Shown: positions 44,960 through 55,815 of the stretch, in pieces
Layout: the number at the start of each line of letters is the position of its first letter
Numbering within the stretch: position 1 is the first letter of the stretch
Source of the DNA: Microvelia longipes
Lineage: Eukaryota; Arthropoda; Insecta; Hemiptera; Veliidae
Length of the DNA stretch: 64,000 nucleotides
NCBI GenBank assembly: GCA_018340805.1
Contig: JACMZG010001913.1
Span: forward strand, 37,879,822-37,943,821
Direction of reading: 5' to 3'
Program-made: the position numbers and the translations under genes
The notes under the pieces: model-generated
The model's input: the letters and a program-made list of their open reading frames with translations, nothing else
The model's database searches: none
Told to the model about the DNA's origin: nothing

Positions 44960-47070
44960 ATTTTTAAACGATTAAGCCTCAAATACACCTTATAATACTA
45001 CACCATACTTATAATTACTTACTAATATTATACTTTATCATTTGCCTTACAAATCATTTAAACAAAGTAATGTTTCATAATCATCCCAACCTCCAAACAT
45101 AAGAAAATCAAAATTTTTTTGAACAGTGCTTTAATTCTATAGGGGGAAGGGGTCGGGGCGTCTAATAAAATAGATAATCTATTTTTAAAACAGAAAAGAA
45201 CTATTAGAGCAAAGCTAGGGCTTTACGAGAGAAGGGACATATTTATTCAAAATGCAAAATAACTTACAGTTCAAGTACAATACATTTGGATCTTACAAAA
45301 ATTCAACAGAATAATAAGGAAAATTTTTTGACAGTAAACTAACTGAAGAAATAACTAATGTATATAAATAAATAAATAAATAAAAAAACTTTCAAAACAA
45401 TTTTATACACCCTGAGTAATATCTATACACCCTAAAAGGCTAACACTCTGATTAAAATCAAAATATGCCTTATTTACTTACAATTGTTATTTAAACATAA
45501 GTTTTAAATAGCACACGTCATATATATTTGACGCAATTTTTGTCATAACTTAGACGAATTATGTAATGAAATAATTTTAACATTATGTAAAAATGAAGGA
45601 ATGAAATTTATTTACAAAAAATTAGGGCTAACATCTGTTTTTTGGACTTATAAAAGGAACACATAGTACCTTCGAGCATATAGTTCGCACTTCTGAATAT
45701 ATTGCTATATTATATGTTAAAAAGGCGAGCAATTGCTAAGGTATTAGCTATTAATTACTTATTAATTAATTCAATGGGTTTTTAAATTAATACGGTCAAT
45801 GTTAAAACATCCAGCTATTCTATAGTTACCAAGGATAACCTTGTTTTTTATGTATAAGGCTGATTACGGCCCGTATTCGAAATCGTTTCCTCACTTAATC
45901 CTTAAGGAGGCCTTAAGAATAGGAAAATTTTCTTAGTAAGGAAAATGTCTAAAGATAAAGGTAAGAAGGGTAGAGAGGAAAATTTCTTAAAATACCGGCC
46001 TAAGTCTAAAAATGAATTTACCAGGTAACTAACTTTGGTAGAAATTATTCGATAAAACATTAATTAGATTTGCCTTTTAATTATTTATCATAATTGGACT
46101 CAAAGGCGCAGAAGAAATTATTGCTCAGCAATGAAAAAATAAGAAAATAAGAAAGGAAAATGAATTATTATCCAATAGTGTCTGGAGAACATTAAATCCG
46201 CTTATCCTACGAATGAAGCATAGAACATAAACGTTAAGAAAAAGAATGAGAAAGCATTAGAGAGAAACATTAGAGACTATTAAGTAAAAGGGTCTCGTAA
46301 AACTGAAAAATTATAAGGAAATCTTCCTTAATTTTTCATATTTTAATACGTCTACATCTGTTTATCTTTTTCTAACTTAATTAAGAAAAAAAATGGTTCT
46401 TGAAAAAATATTAAAGCTAAATAAGAGACCATAATTCCTTTAAAACTATGAAAATGAAAACAATTTAGTGACCTGTTAGTTTTCTAAAAGTAGTACTAAA
46501 TTCTAGATTAATTAAAAATTTGGTAGGGAGACATGTTAATTTTATAGAACCTTAAATCAAACATGCATTTTAGGCACAGGCTTAACGATTATAATTCTTT
46601 TTCAGCTTCTTTTTCGCAAACGTATCTTTAGAATACAGAAGAATCAGAGAAATATCTGAAAACAGCATTTGAACATTATTAATGAAAACTAAGAACGAAA
46701 GTTTAATTGTAAACTTTGTTAAACATCCTTCCAATCAGGGAACAACAAAATATAGTTTATTCATTTAATAGCTGATTTTACTTCTTTTGTTTCTTTATCA
46801 ATCAAATAAAATCAGCAAACGGATGATGAAATCTAACACCTGTTGAATCTAAGTTGCTTAACTCAGATGCAACTGCTAGCAAAGCGAGTCTTTTTTGTTT
46901 AAACACAAATGCACACAATTGAGCAGAGAGGAATAAGTAAGTTAATAGAAGGAAGATAAGTCTAAGAGTCTATAAGTCCCTTTGTGCAATACATTTTTTT
47001 TAAAACACTATTTTATTTAATATCAGTAGAAAAGTGTACTACAAAAGAAAACTACGATAACAGAGCTCTA
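44960..47070. other. AT-rich spacer, no gene supported
   Basis: No frames over 60 codons with recognisable content and no repeats shared with the rest of the window that I could see. Confidence 0.4.
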
Positions 47071-47072
47071 GT

Positions 47073-47450
47073 CAAGGAGCCAAACCAGAATAAATGTGAC
47101 TCATTTTGTACTACTTCAAACCAAATTTTTCTGAAAATATGCCTTAAATTGTAAAGAAAAACATAATCAGCCTATACAGAGTGGAGCCCTCATAGAATTC
47201 TATATTGAATGGAGCCTAATTTTATCAGCTTTAAAAAATGTCCTCTCCATGTTTTGCACACTACCTTCAGGAAACCACTTATTGCAAGGAAACTGGAATG
47301 TATGCAATTTTATAGAGCATTCATATGAAGAGCTCCACTCTGGATAGGCAGACAAGGCTTTTACTTCATAATTGAAGGTATATTTTCAGAAAAATTTGGT
47401 TTAAAGTAGTACAGAATGAGTCAAATATTTTAGGCGAGGTTCAAGGTCGA
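47073..47450. mobile_element. Inverted-repeat element family F, shortened copy 3
   Basis: CAAGGAGCCAAACCAGAATA, GACTCATTTTGTACTACTTC ... AATTTGGTTTAAAGTAGTAC and ...TTTTAGGCGAGGTTCAAGG; the middle is deleted relative to 17401-18094. Confidence 0.68.
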
Positions 47451-47469
47451 TAATGCTTTAGTATTTGTG

Positions 47470-47545
47470 TCCCAACCTGCGAAACCTCAGAGGTGTGGGG
47501 TTCGCATCTTAGATTACACGCTTAAGTTTATTTAATTAGTATAAT
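47470..47545 (+). repeat. tRNA-like SINE fragment
   Basis: CCTCAGAGGTGTGGGGTTCGCATCTTAG includes a B-box-like GGTTCGCATCT. It shares this phrase and its downstream sequence with the SINE at 54472-54690 (minus strand). Confidence 0.5.
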
Positions 47546-49690
47546 AATCAATTATTAACCAAATTTATTAACATTTGAATGTGGGGTTCTCGCATGGGGT
47601 TATTCCCGTTGAGCCACAAGTCTCTGAACGGACATACTATACATCCTGAGTATAATAAGAGTTCCTTGAGTTGTGAGAGTTTCCCAAGAGTAGCCGAGGA
47701 GAATAATTGTCGCGAACGGTAGAGGGGCAATTTAATCCCATTATGCGAACGAAATCGTAACTCCAATAGATTTTTCGGGATAGAACCCCCAACTTTTTAA
47801 AACGAAAAAATAGCTCAAAATCAATTCAGACCAAAATTTGTTGTTCTGCTCTATAAATAACAGAAAAAATAGTTGCCAAATAACACGTGATTTTTGGTTC
47901 TTACTACGCACTTTAGGAAAATTTTCAGTTTTAAGTTTAATAACGATAGAATAAGTCAACACAGATAAGAACAAAGCATTAAACTTTTAAAACCAAACAA
48001 TATGAGCACGCCGCAGTTAGCGAACCTTTTAATCAATCTCAGATAGCCCAACAAACCCTCTCTACTACAAAGAAAACGTTCAACTTTAACTCTTTGATAA
48101 TAAAAGGTCTTTAATAAAGTTGCCAGCAGGCCCGGAAGGTATCCCATTCAACTTGAAAGTTCGCACTCTTAAACTTAATTTAAGTTTTGGAAACGCTAAC
48201 AGTGAATTAGCTTTAACTCTACAATATCATAAACTACCCGCAGTAGCCGACAATTGAATACGCCCACATGATGTAGCTCGTATTAGAGAAGAAACAAGGG
48301 CCTACGTTAAGGAGGGCCTATTATAGCCTGGTAGACGATGAATCTAGAGTGTTAATTTTACTGCAGGAAGGCGAATTAAAACTTTAGGTTTACTTTAAAA
48401 AAGCCAATAATGTAAATTAGAAATAGTGAATATTTAAATTAATATAATAATAATTATAACATTAATTTATTATTATATACGTATTGAAAATTTATTAATA
48501 TATTTGAATATTAAATTATACAGCTGAATAATTTAACACTTTTTTATGAGTTAATAATTTAACTGATTATTTTTCGAATTTTCAAAAAACGGATGCAAGT
48601 CACTCGATAAAAATTTAAATAATGCTGATAATGAGATGAAACTTAAAATTTTTGTGACCCCAGGTTCTATACAGGACTACATGTGTGCAAAGTTTCAAAT
48701 TGATCAAAATATTTTTTAACTTTTTATGAATGTTTTTGCTGAGTCACTATCATCTGTTAATGACCTCATGGAAAAACTGTTTTGCGTGTAGGGGAAATGA
48801 TTGCAAACACAATACTTTTCTCAAAAAACGACGTAATAAATGAGAAAATTTAAACAAGAAATAGAATATTATTAACACAGAATAAATAATAATATTTTTA
48901 GAATGATGTGTTATATCTTTAATGAGAAGTAAAAATGAATATTTCCCAATACTGGTAGAAAACGATACTTTAACCTTTAACATTTCAATCCACAACTCAC
49001 ATCATAGAAAGGGGTTTTCAATTAAAATTGTTTCAAAAGTATTGAAAATCCTTTATTGTTTTTATAACTCTCTAATATTTGTACTATAAATAGAGAGGGG
49101 GAGTGGGAGGGAAAAGATGATTGTTTCCTGGGAGTGGGTAATATTATACAGCAAAGAGTATAGTCTCAATATATAGGGAGACCATTTATTTCTACAAAGA
49201 AATCCAATTTCGAAGGAGCGTTATGTGTGTGAAACACCAACTCTGGGCGCACACACGCCGATAGCTAACGTGTTTCGAAGATTTCTTCGCTGGTGGTTTG
49301 TAAAAAGGGGGTTTCTTTACGTGAGCTGAAGAGACAATTGGATTGCTTTCTTTTTCTTTCGCTACCGAAATATCCGTGTATGAAACGTGTTCAATAAACC
49401 AAGTGGAAACGAGTTTTATTGGCATATTGAGCCAATTTTCCCATCTATTTAAGACAATAAACAATGAAATATATTACAGTAATTAAACCTCCACATAGTA
49501 TATAACAATGATAAATATAAATATTTTTATTATTATTAGTATTCGTCACCATTGTATATAATTGCAAAAATCGAAACGAAAAATGTAATTGAGTTGAAAT
49601 TTGGTGCAAGTGTATTTCCTTGCGTAATTAATAAGAATACTAAAATAAAGTTGTATTTTGTGGAGAGACTTCTTTTCTTTCATTATTTAT
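47546..49690. other. Spacer with unassigned open frames
   Basis: Minus-strand frames of 60-90 codons (47548-47766, 47956-48147, 49192-49464) have mixed composition but no recognised motif, splice context or repeat match. 48590-48740 resembles the decayed body of the 5S-core repeats (reverse). Confidence 0.35.
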
Positions 49691-49694
49691 TAGA

Positions 49695-50195
49695 ATACTG
49701 ACGCTCGAGCGCTCAGAGCGTTCTGAACAAGAGGTGTATTCTAGTTACCATGGTTGTGCTCAGAGGCGTGGCCAGGGGGAGGAGCCAAAAGAAGCGGGAA
49801 GCCAGGATAGTAGTGGTGGGACTGATCCTACTAATCGTGCTTTCGGCAGGTTCAGTTCGATCACTTCTCCCCACTCCTATTCAATTGAAACCTTCTTAGC
49901 GGGAAATACAAAATTTTATGTCACCTTCATATTCACATGTACTGTGGTGTGCTGTTTCTGTGTTGTGTGCTGTTTCTCTTTAATTTATACGTTTTACTTT
50001 TAATTAAATGATTGAATTTTTGAAAAAATGACAACAACAGTAACATAACCTTACAACTGTGTACACACAAGCCTGAATAAAACGCGTTCGCGAGACCAAG
50101 TGTGGTCAGTACGATAGTGGGGGAATTTTTGTCCCCACCATCCCACTCCACCACTGAACACACTGACCCGAGCGCTTTGAGCGCTCAGTTTCGTT
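49695..50195. mobile_element. Possible TIR element
   Basis: CTGACGCTCGAGCGCTCAGAGCG at the left and CTGACCCGAGCGCTTTGAGCGCTCAG at the right share an inverted GAGCGCTCARAGCG core. The interior includes GGCGTGGCCAGGGGGAGGAG. Weak. Confidence 0.35.
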
Positions 50196-50401
50196 TCAAT
50201 AAGGTTTGTAGACATGAGTATACCTGGGGTCAGGTGAAATATAGACATTTAAAGAAGTAACAAGTTGTTATTCCATTCCCATCCAGTGTCTTTAAAAAAT
50301 TAAAGATAAATATGTTTTACTTAAAAAATGGGTACAGGGTGCCTAGGTATTTTTTCTTAATCTTTCAGAATCTCTTCGCTCGTCTTTAAAATATATGTTG
50401 A

Positions 50402-50640
50402 CACAATATAATTGTGCGAGAGACACCTAGGAAATGTAACAAGCAAAACTGAATGCTACATCTGGGAACTGTTCCATCATTCGACACTTGTCATCATTGA
50501 TAGCTATAATGTCGATCGATAATAGATCGACATAATGTCATTTGTCGACATTTCAGGGTCTGTCGGCGCACTGATAAGTTAGACGTAACGAAACAGAGTG
50601 GAACATGACATTTTGTCGATCATGTTTATGATTCACATTA
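50402..50640. mobile_element. MITE family B, copy 3
   Basis: Begins CACAATATAATTGTGCGAGA GACACCTAGGAAATGTAAC, followed by GGAACTGTTCCATCATTCGA as in 3253-3489. The right terminus is missing; a small hairpin (ATGTCGATCGATAATAGATCGACAT) sits inside. Confidence 0.7.
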
Positions 50641-50982
50641 TGATTCGGCATCAAAATTTTTATATTTGTTAAACGGGTATAGCTAAAGCCGAAAAACAAA
50701 TAGGAAAAAATCATGCGTCCGAAAACAAAAGTTTAAATGTTATCGCTTGTCTGATTTGTTATTTAATTCAGAAGTAAATATTATCAAAATAAATGCCGAG
50801 CTTAAAAATAATTTGCGGATATATTTGTCACTTATGGAGGTTGATTGGGGTTAAATTTTAATTTGATTGCTTATAAGTTTTCGGGTTTTCATGAATAAAT
50901 TAAAAAGGTTATATTTACCGCAAGTTGAAGAAGCAATCGAAGAATCAGCTACCGTCGATACTTGCTGTTGGATATAAATATC

Positions 50983-51019
50983 CCTGGACCGGTTTCGGCA
51001 TAACGCCATCATCAGCAGG
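50983..51019 (-). ncRNA. Type I hammerhead ribozyme, HH4 left arm
   Basis: Identical to the right-arm ribozyme but on the minus strand (TCATCAG at 51009-51015, CAGG 51016-51019, CCTG 50983-50986). Confidence 0.82.
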
Positions 51020-51197
51020 CGGGGCAACACTCGAGCTCTCAACTAATAAAAGCTAAATCAGTGATTAACTTCTAGTCTCAATGAGCACGACGAGCCCTCT
51101 GAAGATCTATCATCTTCAGAGGGCTCGTCGTGCTCATTGAGACTAGAAGTTAATCACTGATTTAGCTTTATTAGTTGAGAGCTCGAGTGTTGCCCCG

Positions 51198-51234
51198 CCT
51201 GCTGATGATGGCGTTATGCCGAAACCGGTCCAGG
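51198..51234 (+). ncRNA. Type I hammerhead ribozyme, HH4 right arm
   Basis: CCTG (helix I), CTGATGA (51202-51208), helix II TGGC-GTTA-TGCC, GAAA (51221-51224), CCGGT so that helix III is ACCGGT, C (51230), CAGG (helix I partner, 51231-51234). All core residues are present and the cleavage triplet is the canonical GTC. Helix III is a perfect 6-nt palindrome, too short to close alone, so activity as a dimer is expected. Confidence 0.85.
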
Positions 51235-51569
51235 GATATTTATATCCAACAGCAAGTATCGACGGTAGCTGATTCTTCGATTTTTTCATGAATATTTTAA
51301 ACATTTAATGGTTACGCAAAATAGGTTAACGCGGTAAACCTAAAAACATTTCTTCTTTCGGGCAGCACAAATGAATTCTTAAGTTTGATCTTCGCGCCAA
51401 GTTTCAACTCTCAAACGTGTACACAGGAGGAGTTATGCGTGACACATAAACACAACTAGACACACAGACGGTATGATGAGAACCACTTAAGACGTTATAA
51501 AAGTAAGTGAAACAGATCATTTTGATGACGTATCGGTTTCGGGGTGAATTTTAATGATTTTGATGAAAC

Positions 51570-52300
51570 AGTAACTGACACTGACCATGCTCGATGCTGC
51601 TTAACTTTTATGATCCACCAACATTCATGGATATACTTGTTGTATTAAAACGGAACCTGGTGTAATTATTTACACTAAGGGTATATAATAAGTAAGTAAG
51701 TATATAAAGTAAAGTAAAAAAAGTAGTAAAGTAAAGTAAGTAAAAGTAAAGTATATATAAGTATAAGTAAAGTATATATAAGTATAAGTAAAGTATATAT
51801 AAGTATAAGTAAAGTAAGTATATAATAAGTAAGGGTATATAATTGTACCAAATATTAACTTAATTGAATTATTTTCCGATTTTTTGGCATTTTTTCAAAA
51901 AACGTATTTAGGTTATTCGATAAAATTTGAACTAATATGTTAGTATTATAAATGGCTATATGCGTGTCAAATTTCAATCGAATCGCATAATGTTTCCGCG
52001 TTTTTGGATTTTTCGAAATGTTTGCTGAGTCATTATTGCGAGTTTATGAAGTCATGAAAAATTATTTTCCTAATAGCACAACTACAGATATAGACTGATT
52101 TTTTTTACAAAATTTCAGCTCTCTATCATAAATACACTAGGACCAACGATGGTAACAGACACACACACATACAGACAGACAACTTTGCAAAAACCACTCA
52201 GAAGGCCTTAAAAACGCCTGAAACGCATAATTCCGTTTTAATCCCGGTTTCGGATACTTTTCCTATATACCTACGGTATAAACGAGAAAAAGTAAAAATG
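51570..52300 (-). repeat. 5S-core dispersed repeat, copy 5 (reverse), with inner minisatellite
   Basis: Truncated 5S-like core at about 51572-51610 (CTGACCATGCTCGATGCTGC TTAACTTTTATGATCC), followed by the family body in reverse order to GGTTTCGGAT. At 51690-51835 a (GTAAA/GTATATATAA)n tandem with a 21-bp period is inserted. Confidence 0.7.
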
Positions 52301-52920
52301 ATTAATTATGAACACAATATTAAATCAGATCAAGGATGCAGAGAAAAACAAAACTACCGTATAGATGCAAGCAAATATTTCTCTGCAGTAAATCAATTAC
52401 TGAAACTCGTAGGAAAAACAACATATCCTACGAAACAAGTAAGAGAGATGTATTTTTAAAATGAAGAAATAACGCGTACCGAGTCAAGATTTGTTTTGAA
52501 AGTTTAATGAAACATTATGAGTTCCCAGGGAGGCATAACCCCAGTAATACAAACCTAAAACCAGGAAAGCAAACATAGGTGTAAACAGGTCAAATACAAC
52601 TCAAAGGAAAATAACTTTTTCCGTATACCTTACGGAAAAAACTTATAATTTAATTTAAATCTTCAATCCTTATTTTGAACAATGCACGGTATTTTCAATC
52701 ATCATTCACTTTAACATAATCATAATATTTTTCAATTTGCCAGTATAATATATTCAACTATAAAACTCAGGACATTTCCTCACCTAGGCGGATTTGCTAC
52801 ACTACTACGGATTCGCTTCGCGTTTCCCAAAAATATGAAAATCACCAAATTATATTGCAGTACGTCTTCGGACTCACTTATAGGTAATCTTCAGACAGTA
52901 AAAAGAACTGTTTTATTCTT

Positions 52921-52970
52921 AGGGTTCATCCATTAAGGTTGAGGTCCTTACCATAATGGATGAACCCTGA
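52921..52970. repeat. Short hairpin
   Basis: AGGGTTCATCCATTA ... TAATGGATGAACCCT, 15-bp arms with an ~18-nt loop. Confidence 0.7.
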
Positions 52971-53109
52971 TACTGTTATCCAAGCATTAGTAACACAATA
53001 AATAACGAAAATCTACAACTAACATAAAGGGTAAATACATAATAACTTCTTACACAAAGGGATACACGTGTACCAAATTTCAACTCAATACGATTATCAT
53101 TTTCCTCAT

Positions 53110-53400
53110 TTTATAGGAAAAATAAAATGTGTTTGCAAAATAATCCGAAACCGGGATGAAAAGAGAATTATGCGGTTCAGGCGTTTTTAAGAACTCCTGA
53201 GTGGTTTTTACAAAGTATCTGTCTGTCTGTGTCTGTTATCATCGTAGCTCCCAGTTTATTTATGCTAGAAAAATAAAACTTTGTACAAAAATCAGTCTAC
53301 CACTGTAGTTGAGCTATTCTGAAAATATTTTTTTATGTATGTAAAAAATCCGACGTAATAAGGAAAAGTTCAATGATACCCCATTCCCGATTTCACTGAA
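53110..53400 (+). repeat. 5S-core dispersed repeat, truncated copy 6
   Basis: AATCCGAAACCGGGATGAAA ... CTGTTATCATCGTAGCTCCC, then a jump to the family end (GACGTAATAAGGAAAAGTTC..CCCCATTCCCGAT); the 5S-like core is deleted. Confidence 0.6.
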
Positions 53401-53687
53401 CAACGATAATTTATTAAAAACGTATACAAGTCATTCAATAAAAGTTGAACTATTGCTGATAATGAAATGAATTTTACACATTTTTTGGTCTTATAATATA
53501 AGACCAAGTCTTATATACGGGACAAGAGTCAAATATCATATGACTACACGCGTGCTGAATGTCAAATCGGCGTTTTATGACTTTTCGAAATTTTCAGTGA
53601 GTCATTGTCGATAAAAGAAGTCATAAAATATTTTCGGGATAGCACAACTAGACCTAAAGATTTTAGGTCAACCTTTAGATCGATCTT

Positions 53688-53727
53688 CATGACAATAGAA
53701 GCTTCCGCGGCTATTGTCATGAAGATT
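53688..53727. repeat. Short hairpin next to HH5
   Basis: CTTCATGACAATAG ... CTATTGTCATGAAG with an ~12-nt loop. Confidence 0.75.
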
Positions 53728-53728
53728 T

Positions 53729-53905
53729 AGGTCTTCCGGTGGTGATCGCGTCTATGTAGATGATAAAATGACGCTTCGCTTTCATTATGGGAGACATCCC
53801 ATAATGGGCATTGGACATCATAGAGTGATGTCCTACATCTCTGAAGATGCCTCCTGCAATAGAAGCGAAATGTCTGAAGCCTACATAGTTTATTAACACA
53901 TCACA
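53729..53905. mobile_element. Fold-back element HH5, diverged relative of HH1
   Basis: Same layout as HH1 (GGTCTTCCGGTGGTGATCGC left; GATGTCCTACATC and CTGAAGATGCCTCC right), but the left core is scrambled into CTCCCATAATG (minus strand). Confidence 0.6.
53841..53874 (+). ncRNA. Hammerhead-like core, HH5 right arm
   Basis: CTGAAGA (53841-53847), imperfect helix II GCCTC..GAAGC, GAAA (53867-53870), ATGT helix III, C. Core residues are intact, but helix I partners (upstream ATCT, downstream TGAA) do not pair, so activity is doubtful. Confidence 0.42.
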
Positions 53906-54466
53906 TACCAGCTTTATTTCAATAAAACACGTAGACAAATAAGATAAGCTATTTAGGTCTTAATTTCAAAGAGAGTAATAACGGGTTTAGCCGGATATTT
54001 TTATTTTTTAAACAGGAAGGTTATAATGAACTAAAAAGGATCTTTTCATCATAGAAATGGTTCTAATGAGGAATGCCTTCATAATAGAGAAACGCGCAAA
54101 ACGTATCTCTTTACAAATTAATATAATAAGGGTTAGAGCCTCATAAACATATTACATGGACTAGAATTTAGAAACAGCGGATTAAGAGTCTAGTCCCAAA
54201 TATGCTCTATAACCGTCTATATAAAAGGCATTTTAATATAAAAGAGAATTCTTTTTTTAATAAAAATATATATAAATAAAATAAATATATTAAATTCTTT
54301 TTGACCGTCACATGAAATAAAATCATGTCATGTAAGATAATCTAAATACATAGACACAAAACTAATTTATATAAATTTAAGCTTATAAATATCGATTTTC
54401 TTTTTGCGAACCTTTAAATACAAACCAATTACAATGTCATCATTAAGAAATTTATTATAGCTGTTG

Positions 54467-54471
<5 letters not shown>

Positions 54472-54502
<31 letters not shown>

Positions 54503-54690
54503 CCTGTTTAGAGTCTTGCGGCTGATTAGTGATAACCCCTGCGGGAACCACCTTATGTGGTAGTGGCAGCTGTTACGCTCAAAGTGTAATCTAAGGTTAG
54601 CGATAATTTATTTAAACAATAATCTTATATAAACCGAGAGTGTAAACTGGGATGCGAACCCCAGAGCTCCTTGGTGTCGAAGGCTCAATC
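54472..54690 (-). mobile_element. tRNA-derived SINE with (ATT)n tail
   Basis: On the minus strand: a head with a B-box-like stem CTGGG-GTTCGCAT-CCCAG, a ~120-bp body, then AAACAGGC and a pure (ATT)n tail (54472-54500). Related to the fragment at 47470-47545. Confidence 0.6.
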
Positions 54691-54945
54691 AGATTCAGTG
54701 CATGTTTTTATTAAACATTAATGTAATATGCCTATTAATCTATCATTATATTATAGCTGTTGTACTGCTTTGATGCTGCCAAGCATGGTACGAAGCTTCT
54801 TTACCAACCGGCTGAACAATTATAAACATTGCAGTTTAAGTTTATAGTGGTGGCATTTTGATACGCCTTTTGGTATTAACCCTAAAATCAAAATCTAATC
54901 AGGAAAAATAAAAAACAAGTCCCTCCACTGATGTTTAAGTATAAT

Positions 54946-54987
54946 GACAAAGCCAGCTTTCAGACTTGACAGTCCATCATCAGTGCC
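54946..54987 (-). ncRNA. Type I hammerhead ribozyme, HH6 left arm
   Basis: Mirror of the right-arm ribozyme on the minus strand (GACA 54946-54949 ... TGCC 54984-54987), with the same core. Confidence 0.75.
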
Positions 54988-55115
54988 GGCGAGATGCGAA
55001 GTAAGTGTTGAAGAAACGGATGTGATTGAGTCGTCCAACTCGTTGAAATCGACGATTTCAACGAGTTGGACGACTCAATCACATCCGTTTCTTAACACTT
55101 TCTTCGCATCTCGCC

Positions 55116-55157
55116 GGCACTGATGATGGACTGTCAAGTCTGAAAGCTGGCTTTGTC
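55116..55157 (+). ncRNA. Type I hammerhead ribozyme, HH6 right arm
   Basis: GGCA (helix I, 55116-55119), CTGATGA (55120-55126), helix II GACT-GTCA-AGTC, GAAA (55142-55145), helix III AGCTGGCT (55145-55152), T, TGTC (55154-55157, helix I partner with one G-U). Helix III is self-complementary if two G-U pairs are allowed. Cleavage site CTT. Confidence 0.78.
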
Positions 55158-55389
55158 ATTATACTTAAACATCAGTGGAGAGACTTGTTATTTATTTTTC
55201 CTTATATCTGGACTCCACAACTCTATTTTTTATTATTAAAATCTAATCAGTTCTTCCTTTTATAAAACTTGATTTTTCTTAAAATTGGGTTAGCTGAAGA
55301 ATTATTACAAGAAATGTGCAAATTCATTTATATAAAGGTTCATTTTGAGGTCTTTGGGGCCAAAATTCATCAATATAAAAACTTTTTAT

Positions 55390-55815
55390 TTTATAATTTT
55401 TACTTTTCCTCATTTAATACCTTAGGTACGTGGGAAAAGTATTGTGTTTGCAAAAAATCTGAAACCGGGATGAAACCGGCATTATCCGTTTTAAGTGTTT
55501 TAAATGCCTTTTGAGTGGTTTTCGCGAAGTTTTCTGTCTGTTATCATAGTAGCTGCCAAAGTATTTATGCTAAAAAGTTGAAACTTTGTAAAAAAAACGA
55601 CTCTACAACTGTTCTTGAGCTATTGGGAAAATAATTTTTCATGACATCATTAACTCGCAATAATGACTCAGCAAAAATTTCAAAAATATCATAAAACGAG
55701 AAAAAGCTATGCGATTTAATTGAAATTTTTGCACATATGTAGCTATGAATAAGACTAACATATGCGCCAAGTTTTATCTCATTAACAGCATTAGTTCAAT
55801 TTTAAAAGGAGTCCT
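55390..55815 (+). repeat. 5S-core dispersed repeat, 3'-truncated copy 7
   Basis: Carries the family head (GAAACCGGGATGAAACCGGC, TTATCCGTTTTAAGTG, CTGTTATCATAGTAGCTGCC) and middle (AATAATGACTCAGC), and stops before the 5S-like core. Confidence 0.65.

Larger units (their letters stand above)
50937..51280. mobile_element. Fold-back element HH4: 170-bp near-perfect hairpin with two hammerheads
   Basis: Left arm 50937-51106, 5-nt loop, right arm 51112-51280; I found one single-base length difference (AATAAAAGCT versus AGCTTTATT). The insert as a whole is 50898-51282, flanked by TTTTCATGAATA at 50886-50897 and 51283-51294, with a 39-bp one-sided tail (50898-50936). Confidence 0.9.
54901..55203. 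mobile_element. Fold-back element HH6: 150-bp arms, two hammerheads, 13-bp TSD
   Basis: Left arm 54901-55050, 3-nt centre, right arm 55054-55203, with a few differences. Direct repeats AAAATCTAATCAG at 54890-54902 and 55238-55250 bracket it, with a 34-bp one-sided tail on the right (55204-55237). Confidence 0.9.

Noticed and set aside
47548..47766. 72-codon minus-strand frame with a Leu-rich stretch
   Set aside because: No domain recognised; overlaps a region with SINE debris; likely chance.
49192..49464. 90-codon minus-strand frame
   Set aside because: Mixed composition but no recognisable motif, no splice context and no related copy; not enough to call a gene.
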